From contig NZ_BMCT01000013.1 of the NCBI RefSeq assembly GCF_014635325.1, positions 38,615 to 102,614 on the forward strand: DNA of 64,000 bases. Direction: 5' to 3'. A model generated the notes under the pieces. The model saw only the letters and a list, made by a program, of their open reading frames with translations, was not told the DNA's origin and searched no databases. The position numbers and the translations under genes were made by a program. The DNA comes from Azorhizobium oxalatiphilum. Its GTDB lineage: Bacteria > Pseudomonadota > Alphaproteobacteria > Rhizobiales > Xanthobacteraceae. Numbering within the stretch: the stretch's first letter is position 1; every line of letters starts with the position of its first letter. Shown here piece after piece: positions 28,505-36,500 of the stretch.

Positions 28505-28957
28505 TCACGCCTTGCGGAAGCTGGCGCCGGTGAGGCGCAACAGGCTGACGAAGCCGGTCTCCGGATCGGTCCACGAGCCCACCTCCAGCTTGCCCGTCAC
28601 GGTGATGAGGGCATTGGCCTGTTCAAAGGTCTGGGCGCGGTCGAGATAGACCACCACGATATTGTCCGGCCAGTCCGCATCCGAGGAGCAGAAGGGGCAG
28701 AGCGACATGGGGATTTCGGTCAGCACGAAGAAATTGGCCTCCGCCTTCAGGGGCGGGGCCATGAAGCCGCGCATGGCGACGGCCTTTTCCTTCAGTGCCT
28801 TCACCTTGTCCGAGAAGGTGAGGCCGAGCACGCTCACCTTGCCGTAAAGCTCCGAGAAATCGAGCGCGGTTGCCGCCGCTGCCGGGCGCGCGAGCGCGGG
28901 CAGGAGGAGGGATGCGGCAGCGGAGGCCAGCATCCTGCGGCGGGAGATCAGCTCCAT
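28505..28957 (-). CDS. Small Tat-signal protein with CPFC motif, linked to a MacB-like transporter
   Basis: This is a 150-residue exported protein of unknown function. The N-terminus ISRRRMLASAAASLLLPAL ends in PAAAAT and reads as a twin-arginine signal. The mature part has a G-F-M-x-P-P stretch and a MSLCPFCSSDADWPDN segment, where the two cysteines could bind metal or form a redox pair. The pattern resembles DUF3299-type proteins that accompany MacB-like ABC systems, which is tentative. It is first in the operon with the ATPase and permease, so it is the likely periplasmic partner of that machine. Confidence 0.72.
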   Translation of the reverse strand: MELISRRRMLASAAASLLLPALARPAAAATALDFSELYGKVSVLGLTFSDKVKALKEKAVAMRGFMAPPLKAEANFFVLTEIPMSLCPFCSSDADWPDNIVVVYLDRAQTFEQANALITVTGKLEVGSWTDPETGFVSLLRLTGASFRKA

Positions 28958-29048
28958 ATCCTCGGGTTCCGATGAGCGGTCTTCGAACGGTGGCGGCCCC
29001 GGCAGTGAGCCGGAGCCGCATGATGATGGCAGAAGATGAGCGGCAGGT

Positions 29049-29092
29049 CAGTCCTCGCCCAGTCCTCGCCCAGTCCTCGCCCAGTGCTCGCC
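29049..29092. repeat. Four tandem copies of an 11-bp unit
   Basis: The unit CAGTCCTCGCC is repeated four times without gaps, with one substitution in the last copy. It ends exactly at the phosphatase stop codon region. Copy-number change here would alter the 3' end of the phosphatase transcript but not the protein. Confidence 0.85.
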
Positions 29093-30835
29093 TCAGTCCT
29101 TGGCGGGAGCGAGCGCCATGGCATCCACCAGCACGCGATAGACGTCGCTCTCTTCCATATAGCCCTTGAAGCCCTCGGCGCCGGCACCGGTGGCCTGCAG
29201 CACCACGTCGTCCACCGCATGCACGGCGGTGTCGGCGGAGCGGGGCAGATTGCCCTCGCGCAGCACGGCGCCGGGCACGTCCTTGTACTGCTCGTTGGCC
29301 TTGTACTGCTTCTTCTCGTTCTGCACCGCCGGCTCGAACGGGCCGTCCATCTTCGGGCGCCAGGTCTCGTAATAGTCGGGATAGTTGGACGAGAAGACCG
29401 CGAGGCGGCGGGTCACATCCACCTTGTCGGGGAAGCCGTCGCCATTCTTGTCCTCATAGTTCGGGAAGCCGGCGTCGGCATAGACGCCCACCTTCTCGCG
29501 CATGTCCGTGCCCGGCTTGTTGTCGTCGATGGTGCCGATGATGGAGACGCCATGGGCGTGATCGCCGGTCACGACGATCAGCGTGTCGGGATGGGTCTTC
29601 AGGAACTCGATGCCGACCCCCACGGCCTGATCGAACTCGATGGTCTCGAACAGCGCCCGCTCCCAGTCCATGGGATGGGACATCTTGTCGATGGAAGCGC
29701 CTTCCACCATCAGGAAGAAGCCGTCCGGATTCTTGGCCAGCTGGTTCAGCGCCGCCTTGGTCATCTCCACGAGGCCGGGCTGGTTCGGGAACTTCGCGAC
29801 CGTGCCCTTCTTCAGGAACTCGCGGTCGAGGATGGTGTCCATGTTGGCCGGATGGAAGAGGCCGAGAATCTTGCCGGTGTTGGTGCCGGCGGCAGCGGCC
29901 AGCTCCGCCTTGTCGGTGGCCAGCGTATAGCCCGCATCCTTGAAGAGCTGGATATAGTCCTTGTCGTCCTTGCGCTTGGAGCCGGGCGTGGTCTTCGGCA
30001 GGAAGTAGGCGGAGCCGCCGCCCAGCATCACGTCGGGCTTCACGTCGTAGAACATGCCGACGATCTCGGCCTTGTCGGCGCGGGCGCGGGTATGGGCGAC
30101 CACGGCGGCCGGGGTCGCGTCCTCCAGCTCGGCGGTGGAGACGACGCCCACCGACTTCTTCGAGAGCCGGCGCACGGCCTCGGCGATGGTCTCGACCTTG
30201 GGGTCGTCCAGCGTGTCCTTGGTGCGGTCCACATAGACGCCGAGCGCGTTCACCGCCGTCTTGTGGCCGGTCATATAGGCCGACATGGTGTTGGCGCTGT
30301 CGGTGGCGATGGCGTTGGTGGACGAGGTGCCGATGAAGGCCATGCGCTCGAAATCGTCGATATTGAGCCGGCCGTTCGCCTTGCCCTCGGTCATGCCCTT
30401 GGACATGAGGCGCGCGCCGGTGCGGTGCGCCACCGAGAAGCCGTCGGCGAGGAAGAAGATGACATTCTTCGCCTTGGCGGTGGAGGGCGTCGCATAGACG
30501 TCCCAGGTGACGGTCTTGGTCTCGGCGCCGGCCTTGGCTTCCACCTTGTAGGAGCCGGGTTTGGCGATGGCGGCGGCACGCAGCAGCACGGCGGAGGCGG
30601 TGGTGCCCGCTTCCGTCTCGATGAAGTCCGGCTTCTTGCCCAGCACCGCTTCGGCCGGCTGGCCGTTGATGGTGACGGAGACGTCGCCGGCCTTCACCTG
30701 GCCGTCGAACTCCACCTTCAGGTCGAAGGGCGAGCCGGCGAGGATGGTGGCGCGATCCAGCGGGTAAATGGTGGTGGCGTCGGCCACGGAAACAAAAGCG
30801 GTGGTAAGGGCCAGAGCCGCAATGAGGCTGCGCAT
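29093..30835 (-). CDS. PhoA-family alkaline phosphatase, exported
   Basis: This periplasmic or secreted phosphomonoesterase has 580 residues, longer than E. coli PhoA by about 110. A Sec signal MRSLIAALALTTAFVSVADA is followed by an extra beta-rich N-terminal domain (about 22-115). The phosphatase core starts at NVIFFLADGFS (metal Asp131). The nucleophile is Ser180 in ATDSANT. Other metal residues lie in VEGASIDKMSH, VVTGDHAHG and HAVDDVV. A DKNGDGFPDKVDV stretch resembles an EF-hand-type calcium loop. A Pho-box-like sequence lies about 45 bases upstream of the start, consistent with induction by phosphate starvation. Its neighbours are unrelated. Confidence 0.9.
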   Translation of the reverse strand: MRSLIAALALTTAFVSVADATTIYPLDRATILAGSPFDLKVEFDGQVKAGDVSVTINGQPAEAVLGKKPDFIETEAGTTASAVLLRAAAIAKPGSYKVEAKAGAETKTVTWDVYATPSTAKAKNVIFFLADGFSVAHRTGARLMSKGMTEGKANGRLNIDDFERMAFIGTSSTNAIATDSANTMSAYMTGHKTAVNALGVYVDRTKDTLDDPKVETIAEAVRRLSKKSVGVVSTAELEDATPAAVVAHTRARADKAEIVGMFYDVKPDVMLGGGSAYFLPKTTPGSKRKDDKDYIQLFKDAGYTLATDKAELAAAAGTNTGKILGLFHPANMDTILDREFLKKGTVAKFPNQPGLVEMTKAALNQLAKNPDGFFLMVEGASIDKMSHPMDWERALFETIEFDQAVGVGIEFLKTHPDTLIVVTGDHAHGVSIIGTIDDNKPGTDMREKVGVYADAGFPNYEDKNGDGFPDKVDVTRRLAVFSSNYPDYYETWRPKMDGPFEPAVQNEKKQYKANEQYKDVPGAVLREGNLPRSADTAVHAVDDVVLQATGAGAEGFKGYMEESDVYRVLVDAMALAPAKD

Positions 30836-30879
30836 CGCACGTCTCCCAGGGAAATGCGTTCCTCCCCTAGGCCAAGTCG

Positions 30880-30915
30880 ATGTCAGTGCCGTGACTGTTT
30901 TGCAGAACAGTCACG
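30880..30915 (-). promoter_or_regulatory. Pho-box-like repeat and overlapping palindrome upstream of the phosphatase
   Basis: On the minus strand CAGTCAC-GGCA-CTGACAT (30897-30880) matches 11 of 14 half-site positions of the Pho box (CTGTCAT repeats, 11-bp spacing). An overlapping perfect palindrome CGTGACTGTT / AACAGTCACG occupies 30890-30915. Either could be the control site for the gene starting at 30835. Confidence 0.5.
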
Positions 30916-31029
30916 CTGCGGGGCGCGTTCTCGCGCAAGGGTTTGGATGGGATATATTATATCTTTATGACGGTCAGCAGGGAGTGCCATAGCCCTGCCC
31001 GCCATATGGTGGGCAGGGCGCGGAAGACG

Positions 31030-31248
31030 TCATTCCTCCGGCAGACGGTTGGTGTCGTGCTCGTGCCACTGCTCGGTCTGCACCGTCTTGCTGTCGAGGG
31101 TCCGCGTACGCGAATGCAATTGCTTGTCCCGGTTGGACAGGACCATGTTCGGCGGGATCTGGTCTTCGAACACATCGGCCAGTGCTCCGGCTCCTGTGCC
31201 CTTGCCTTGCGTGCCCGTTCCCATGTGCTTCTTGTTCGCATGCGCCAT
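31030..31248 (-). CDS. Small unknown protein (72 residues)
   Basis: This is a short, highly charged soluble protein with no membrane segment. The ATG at 31248 follows AAGGAG by about 7 bases, which is a strong ribosome site. The N-terminus is Lys/Gly/Thr-rich (AHANKKHMGTGTQGKG), the middle is acidic and hydrophobic (ADVFEDQIPPNMVLSNRD), and the end is QWHEHDTNRLPEE. I do not recognise a family. It stands alone between the phosphatase and the phosphopantetheinyl transferase. A GC-rich hairpin (30992-31019) lies behind its stop but has no U-tract. Confidence 0.65.
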   Translation of the reverse strand: MAHANKKHMGTGTQGKGTGAGALADVFEDQIPPNMVLSNRDKQLHSRTRTLDSKTVQTEQWHEHDTNRLPEE

Positions 31249-31476
31249 CGCCGGCTCCTTGCGCCTGTGGAAGGGAAAGGGGCAGGCCATGCATGTGCCG
31301 CGAGAACCGGCCCCCTCAGGTCAACGGCCGCCTGTCCGAGGGGTTCCCGTCAAGCCGGGCGGAGGAGAGGCCGGGCTTGGTAGGGCTACGCTTCCCATGG
31401 CAGGGTGAGGCACCGCCGATGAGCGGCGGAACGGCGAGGTGGCTGGTGCGAGGGCGGATGTTTCGGCGCAGGTCAC

Positions 31477-32286
31477 ATGGCTGACACCGGATCGGATCGG
31501 ATCGCACCCGATGGGTGGCCGCTGCCGCCGGGCGCAGTGCATCTTTATGTGGTGGACGAGACGGAGGTGGCGGCAACGCCCGAACTGGCGTCTGCGGCCG
31601 TCTGGCTGTCGCCTTCGGAGCAGGCGAGGGGCAGCCGTTTCGTCCACGCGCGGCGACGCCATCAGTTCCTGGTGGCCCGGCTGCTCGTGCGCACCATCCT
31701 GTCGCGCTATGCGCCGCAGATCGGGCCGGGCGACTGGCAGTTCGAGACAATGGCGAATGGGCGGCCGGTGATCAGCGGCCTGTTCGGGGATGTGCTGCAT
31801 TTCAACCTGTCCCACACGGACGGGCGTGTGGTGATGGCAGTGGCGCGCGCGCGCTGGCTGGGCGTTGATGTGGAGCGGCGCAATGGCGATACGCCCGCGC
31901 AGGATCTGGCGGATCGCTTCTTTGCGCCGGCAGAGGCCGGCTGGCTGCGGGCGATGACCCCGCAGGCGCGTCAGCAATCCTTCTTCAATCTCTGGACCTT
32001 GAAGGAATCCTACGTGAAGGCCCGAGGGCTGGGCCTTGCGCTGCCCTTGACCGAATTCGTCATCGGCTTCTCTGGTTCGGCGGGGCTCTCCCTCCAGCAG
32101 ACGGGGGAGGCCGGGCCGGGGGCAGACAACTGGAGCCTATGGATGATCGAGACGGGCGGCGAACATGCCCTGGCGCTTGCGCTGGCGGCAGAGGGTGTCT
32201 GGCAGCCGCATCTGTTTCGCGGCACGCCGTTGTCCGGCTTCGAGGAGGCACCTTGCCGGATCCTGCGCAGTACGGCGCTGCGATGA
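31477..32286 (+). CDS. 4'-phosphopantetheinyl transferase (Sfp type)
   Basis: This enzyme transfers phosphopantetheine from CoA to a carrier-protein serine. It has 269 residues, the length of the Sfp/EntD group and about twice AcpS. Family motifs are present: FNLSHTDG, the magnesium-binding GVDVERR and the WTLKESYVKARGLGLAL helix with its Glu and Lys. The N-terminal half has the substrate pocket region (RRRHQFLVARLLVRTILSRY). No polyketide, peptide-synthetase or aryl-polyene genes are in the window, so the carrier protein it serves lies elsewhere. Confidence 0.92.
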   Translation: MADTGSDRIAPDGWPLPPGAVHLYVVDETEVAATPELASAAVWLSPSEQARGSRFVHARRRHQFLVARLLVRTILSRYAPQIGPGDWQFETMANGRPVISGLFGDVLHFNLSHTDGRVVMAVARARWLGVDVERRNGDTPAQDLADRFFAPAEAGWLRAMTPQARQQSFFNLWTLKESYVKARGLGLALPLTEFVIGFSGSAGLSLQQTGEAGPGADNWSLWMIETGGEHALALALAAEGVWQPHLFRGTPLSGFEEAPCRILRSTALR

Positions 32287-32441
32287 GCCGGGACGATCCC
32301 GATGTGCGACGATCGGTGATCGGTGATCGCGGGGCATCATACAAGTGAGTACGAGAAGATGAGACGGCACCATGGCGGGTGTCGGAAAGCCGCCACGGTG
32401 CCGCCTCAGGATCGGGAGGCGTGGCCTGTGTGGCGGGCTGC

Positions 32442-32720
32442 CTAGCGACCCTTCCAGCCAGCCTCCTGGCTGCAGGCTTCCATGGTGCGGGGATTGGCCT
32501 TTTCCCACTGCGTGATGGAGCGCGTCTCGTTCGACGACATCTTGTTGTTCATGCAGGTGCAATAGGTGAGGACGACCGGCGCGGTCTGGCCCTCGTCCTT
32601 ATTGTCGCTCACGCATTGCGTGATCCATTTCACGTCATCGGACGTCTGCTGCGCATGGACGGACGTGACCGTAACCGGAATGAGAGTGGCGAGAGCAGCC
32701 ACCAGTGCCAGAGATTTCAT
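32442..32720 (-). CDS. Small secreted protein with four cysteines
   Basis: This is a 92-residue protein with a clear signal peptide (MKSLALVAALATLIPV, cleavage near VHAQQ). The ~69-residue mature form has four cysteines (TQCVS, TYCTCM, EACSQ) that could form two disulfides. The AGGGGG sequence ahead of the ATG is a good ribosome site. It resembles the many small unnamed periplasmic proteins of Hyphomicrobiales. No function can be given. Confidence 0.7.
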   Translation of the reverse strand: MKSLALVAALATLIPVTVTSVHAQQTSDDVKWITQCVSDNKDEGQTAPVVLTYCTCMNNKMSSNETRSITQWEKANPRTMEACSQEAGWKGR

Positions 32721-33548
32721 GAAGTCCCCCTATTGAGCGGGCGCGCCCGCATTCCTCGCCGTACAGCCGGGCCCCCGCACGGCTGATGCACACTGGAAGC
32801 AAGCGCGCGTGGTGTCCTCCTCCTGCGCGCACGCGCAACCGTATCCCGGCGGCCACACTCGCGGGAATTTGAGCGGGCGCATGGTGGAGGCTTGGCTGCC
32901 CCGGCAGGAGGCAGGGAAGGGAATGTTCCGCTTGCTCCCGTACCAGAACAGCGGAGCACACCGCCGCAGCTGATCAGAATGTCGCGGCAGCGCAAGGCGG
33001 ACCAGTCCGTTTTCCTTCAACGCTTTTCTGGGACGACGAAGCAGTTGTCCATGCTTCGTCCACGGCACGTGTCGCGATGCACATAATATAGTGAGCTATA
33101 TAAATGGGGTATATAACCCCATACATTTGGACCACAAACATTTCTTGAAATGTAGTCGGTTGCATTTCTGGCGATAGCCAAAATACAGTTGCGGCATCCG
33201 TTCGGATATACAAAACTCCCTGTGTTCGATTCCGGAGAGGCTTCACTTCGGGGTCGTGGGCGGTGGGGGCCGACACGATGTGTCGGTAGGGATAATCTAT
33301 TGCCCTCCATATAAAGTCCTGAGTTTCCGGCATCTCGCTTGGCGAGGCATTGGATCTTGGGAAGATGTCTTGCCTTCAGTTTCCGAAGACTGACTTCGGA
33401 AGCAACGCACTTGCTTGCCTTGTTATTGGCTCGGGCGAATGGGTTTCATCGGCCATCAGCAGGGGCGAGATCGGCGTTTAGCGGAAGAGCGAGACGAGCT
33501 GCCCAGCCCGGGCAGAAGAAAAATGAAGTCTAGGCTGGGGATCGCTGG
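32721..33548. promoter_or_regulatory. Long AT-rich control region upstream of the giant autotransporter gene
   Basis: About 830 bases carry no convincing gene. From about 33,060 the base composition becomes strikingly AT-rich. Perfect inverted repeats follow: ATGGGGT / ACCCCAT (33104-33110 with 33116-33122, loop ATATA) and ACATTTC / GAAATGT (33138-33153, loop TT). Near the start codon lies CTGCCC / GGGCAG (33499-33515). Short TATA-like runs occur at 33083-33115. This looks like a regulated promoter region, possibly a target for an AT-binding silencer, but no single promoter is clear. Confidence 0.5.
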
Positions 33549-36500
33549 ATGTCGTTGTATTCCGTTTCAGCGTTTGGATTGCAGGCTTCTGCATCTTCTT
33601 CCGCGTCCCAGTCCGTTTCGTCGGGTGCTTCCCGCCGTCGCAATCGCGCTTTTGCCTCCCTGACTGCGGCCCTTCTGGCCGGAACCGCCCTCACCACCTG
33701 TGCCGTCATCGTCTGGCCTGCGCCGGCTCTGGCGGTCTGTCCCGATGGCAACAATGCCTCGGGCCAGACCGCGGGCACCGGCTGCGGCGTCACCGGGGCG
33801 GGCGGCGCAGCCGGCGTGGGGCTGGGGATCGGCGGCGGCGGCGGCGGTGTCACGGCCTCCGGCGCCGGCAGTGGCGGCGGCGGTGGTGGCGGATCGAGTT
33901 CCAATGGTAGCGCCGGTGCCATGAATGGTGGCGCCGGCGGTGCCGGTACGCTGGGCACCTTCGGCGGTGGCGGTGGCGGTGGCGGCAACTTCCTGCTGTC
34001 AGTCACCACCTCCCAGGCCATCACGACCACCACCGTAGGTGGCCTCGGCGGCAATGGCGGCGCCGCGGGCACTGCCACGCTGGCCACGGCCGGCGGTGGT
34101 GGCGGCGGTGGCGGTGGCGGCGCGGGCGCCGTGCTCGGCGGTAGCAGTCAGGTCTATTCCGTCTCAGCCGGAGTGACGGGCGGTGCCGGCGGTGCCGGCG
34201 GTCTCGGCGGTGCGTCCGCCGTCGGTGTCGGCGGCACGGGCGGCGGCGGTGGCGCGGGCGCCTTTGGCGTGGGCGTGTCCAACGGCACATTGACCATTCT
34301 CAGCACCGGCACCGTAACCGGCGGCGCCGGTGGCCTCGGCGGCGGCGGTGGCACGTCGGTCACGGCCGGCGCGGGCGGCGCGGGGGCGACGGGCGGAATC
34401 GGTGGCGTCGGTCTGGTGTCCAGCAGCAGCACGCTGACGGTGCAGGGCAATGTGACCGGCGGTGCCGGCGGTGGCGGCGGCACGGGCGGTACGGCACAAG
34501 CGGTGGGCCTCGCCGGCGGCATCGGCGGCAGTGGCGGCGCGGGCGCGGCCGGCCTCACGCTCACCGGTGGCAGTCTCTCCTTGCAGAGCGCCGGTATTGT
34601 TCGTGGTGGCGCGGGTGGCGCGGGCGGGACCGGCGGCGGCGCGCTCACCGTAGGCGGCGCGGGCGGGACCGGTGGCGCGGGCGGCACCGGTGTCAATCTC
34701 GGCAGCGGCACCAGCCTGACCATCGCCACCGGCACGTCGGTGCTCGGCGGTGCGGGCGGCGCGGGCGGCAGCGGCGGTGCCGCCATCGCCAGCGGCCTTG
34801 CCGGCAGTGCGGGTGCCGGGGGCGCGGGCATCCTCGCCAACAGCGCCACCATCACGCTGGCGGGCACGGTCACGGGCGGCCTGTCCGGCGCGGGGACGCG
34901 TGCGGATGCCATCACCTTCTCCGGCACGGGCAACCGGCTGGAACTGCAGTCGGGCTATGCCATCACCGGCAACGTGGTTGGTGCGGGCGTCACCACACTG
35001 GCGCTCGGCGGCTCTGCCAACGGCAGCTTCGACGTCTCGACGGTCAATGCGGTCGGCGGGCAGTTCTCCGGCGTCACCGCCTTCACCAAGGAAGGCACCA
35101 GCACCTGGACCCTGACCGGCTCCTCGCTGCTGACGCCAGCCTGGACAGTCAGCGGCGGCACGCTCTCTGTGGCCTCCGACGCCAGCCTCGGTGCGCTCGG
35201 CCTGGCGCTGACGCTGAACGGCGGCACGCTGCGCACCACCTCGAGCATCACCACCACCCGCGTCATCACGCTGGGTGCCAGCGGCGGCACCATCCAGGCC
35301 GATGCCAGTCTCACGCTCAGCGGCGTGGCGGGCTCCGGCAGCTTCGCCAAGACCGGCACCGGGACGCTGTCCCTGCTCGGCGGCATTTCCGCCAGCTCCA
35401 CTACCATCAGCGGCGGCAGCGTCACCACGCTGGTGGACAGCCTGCTGGGATCGGCCGGCGCGCTCACCGTGGCGGCGGGTGGCACGCTCAATCTCGGCGG
35501 CTTCTCCCAGTCCGTGGGCACGCTTGCCCTCAGTGGCGGCACGCTCACCAACGGCACACTCACCGGCACCGTCAATGCGGCGGGTGGTGCCATCTCCAAT
35601 ATCGCCGGCACGGCGGTGCTGAACGTCAATTCCGGCAGCGTCTCGATCAGCGGCACCAACAGCTATACGGGCGCCACCAGCATCGCCGGCGGCACGCTGA
35701 CGGCGGGGTCGGCCAATGCCCTGAGTGCCGGCAGCGCCACCACGGTCGCCACCGGCGCTGTGCTCAATCTGGGCGGCTTCACGCAGGCGGTGAACAGCCT
35801 GACGCTGAACGGCGGCACGCTGCAGAACGGCTCCCTCACCACCGCGCTCACCTCCAACGGCGGCACCATCTCCAGCCTCGGCGGTTCGGGCAGCGTGTCG
35901 GTGGCGGGCGGTCTCACCACCACGCTGAGCGGCACCAATTCCTATAGCGGCGCCACCATCCTCTCGGCGGCCAGCACCCTTCTGGCCTCGGCCGACAATG
36001 TGCTGAGCACGGCCAGCGCCATCAGCGTCGGTGCCGGCTCCACGGTCAATCTCGGTGGCCATTCGCAGAATGCGGCGGCGGGCATCACCGTGGCCGGCGG
36101 CACGGTGCGCAACGGCACGCTGGCGGGCAGTATCCTCGCCAATGCCAGCTCGGCTTCCATCATCGACATCGCCGGCACCGCCAGCCTGACGGCCACCGCC
36201 GGCACCACCACCCTCGGCGGCGCCAACAGCTACAGCGGTGCCACCCTCGTCTCGGGCGCGGGCGTGGTGCTCACCGCCAGCGGCAACAGCGCCTTCAGCG
36301 CGGCCAGCGCGCTGACCGCACAGGCCGGTGCCACGGTCAATCTCGGCGGCTTCTCGCAGACGGTCAATGCGCTGACGCTCAACGGCACGTCCAGCGGCGT
36401 CACGCTCACCAACGGCACGCTCGCCGGCGCGGTGACGGCGCAAGGCACCGTCGGGGTCAGCAATATCGCCGGCACCGCCAGCCTCGCCACCAGCGGCACC

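Noticed and set aside
29036..30970. Long plus-strand frame opposite the phosphatase gene
   Set aside because: It is antisense to a clear PhoA-family gene, and its composition is artefactual (Gly/His/Val/Leu-rich).
30992..31019. Terminator behind the 72-residue gene
   Set aside because: The GCCCTGCCC / GGGCAGGGC hairpin is strong, but no U-tract follows on either strand, so it is noted only as a hairpin.
32974..33333. A 119-codon minus-strand frame in the AT-rich region upstream of the adhesin
   Set aside because: It has no ribosome site, an unusual composition and no family resemblance. It coincides with palindromes better read as control elements.
33530..34087. A Pro-rich minus-strand frame opposite the start of the adhesin gene
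   Set aside because: It is the complement of Gly codons. The proline runs only mirror the Gly-rich segment.
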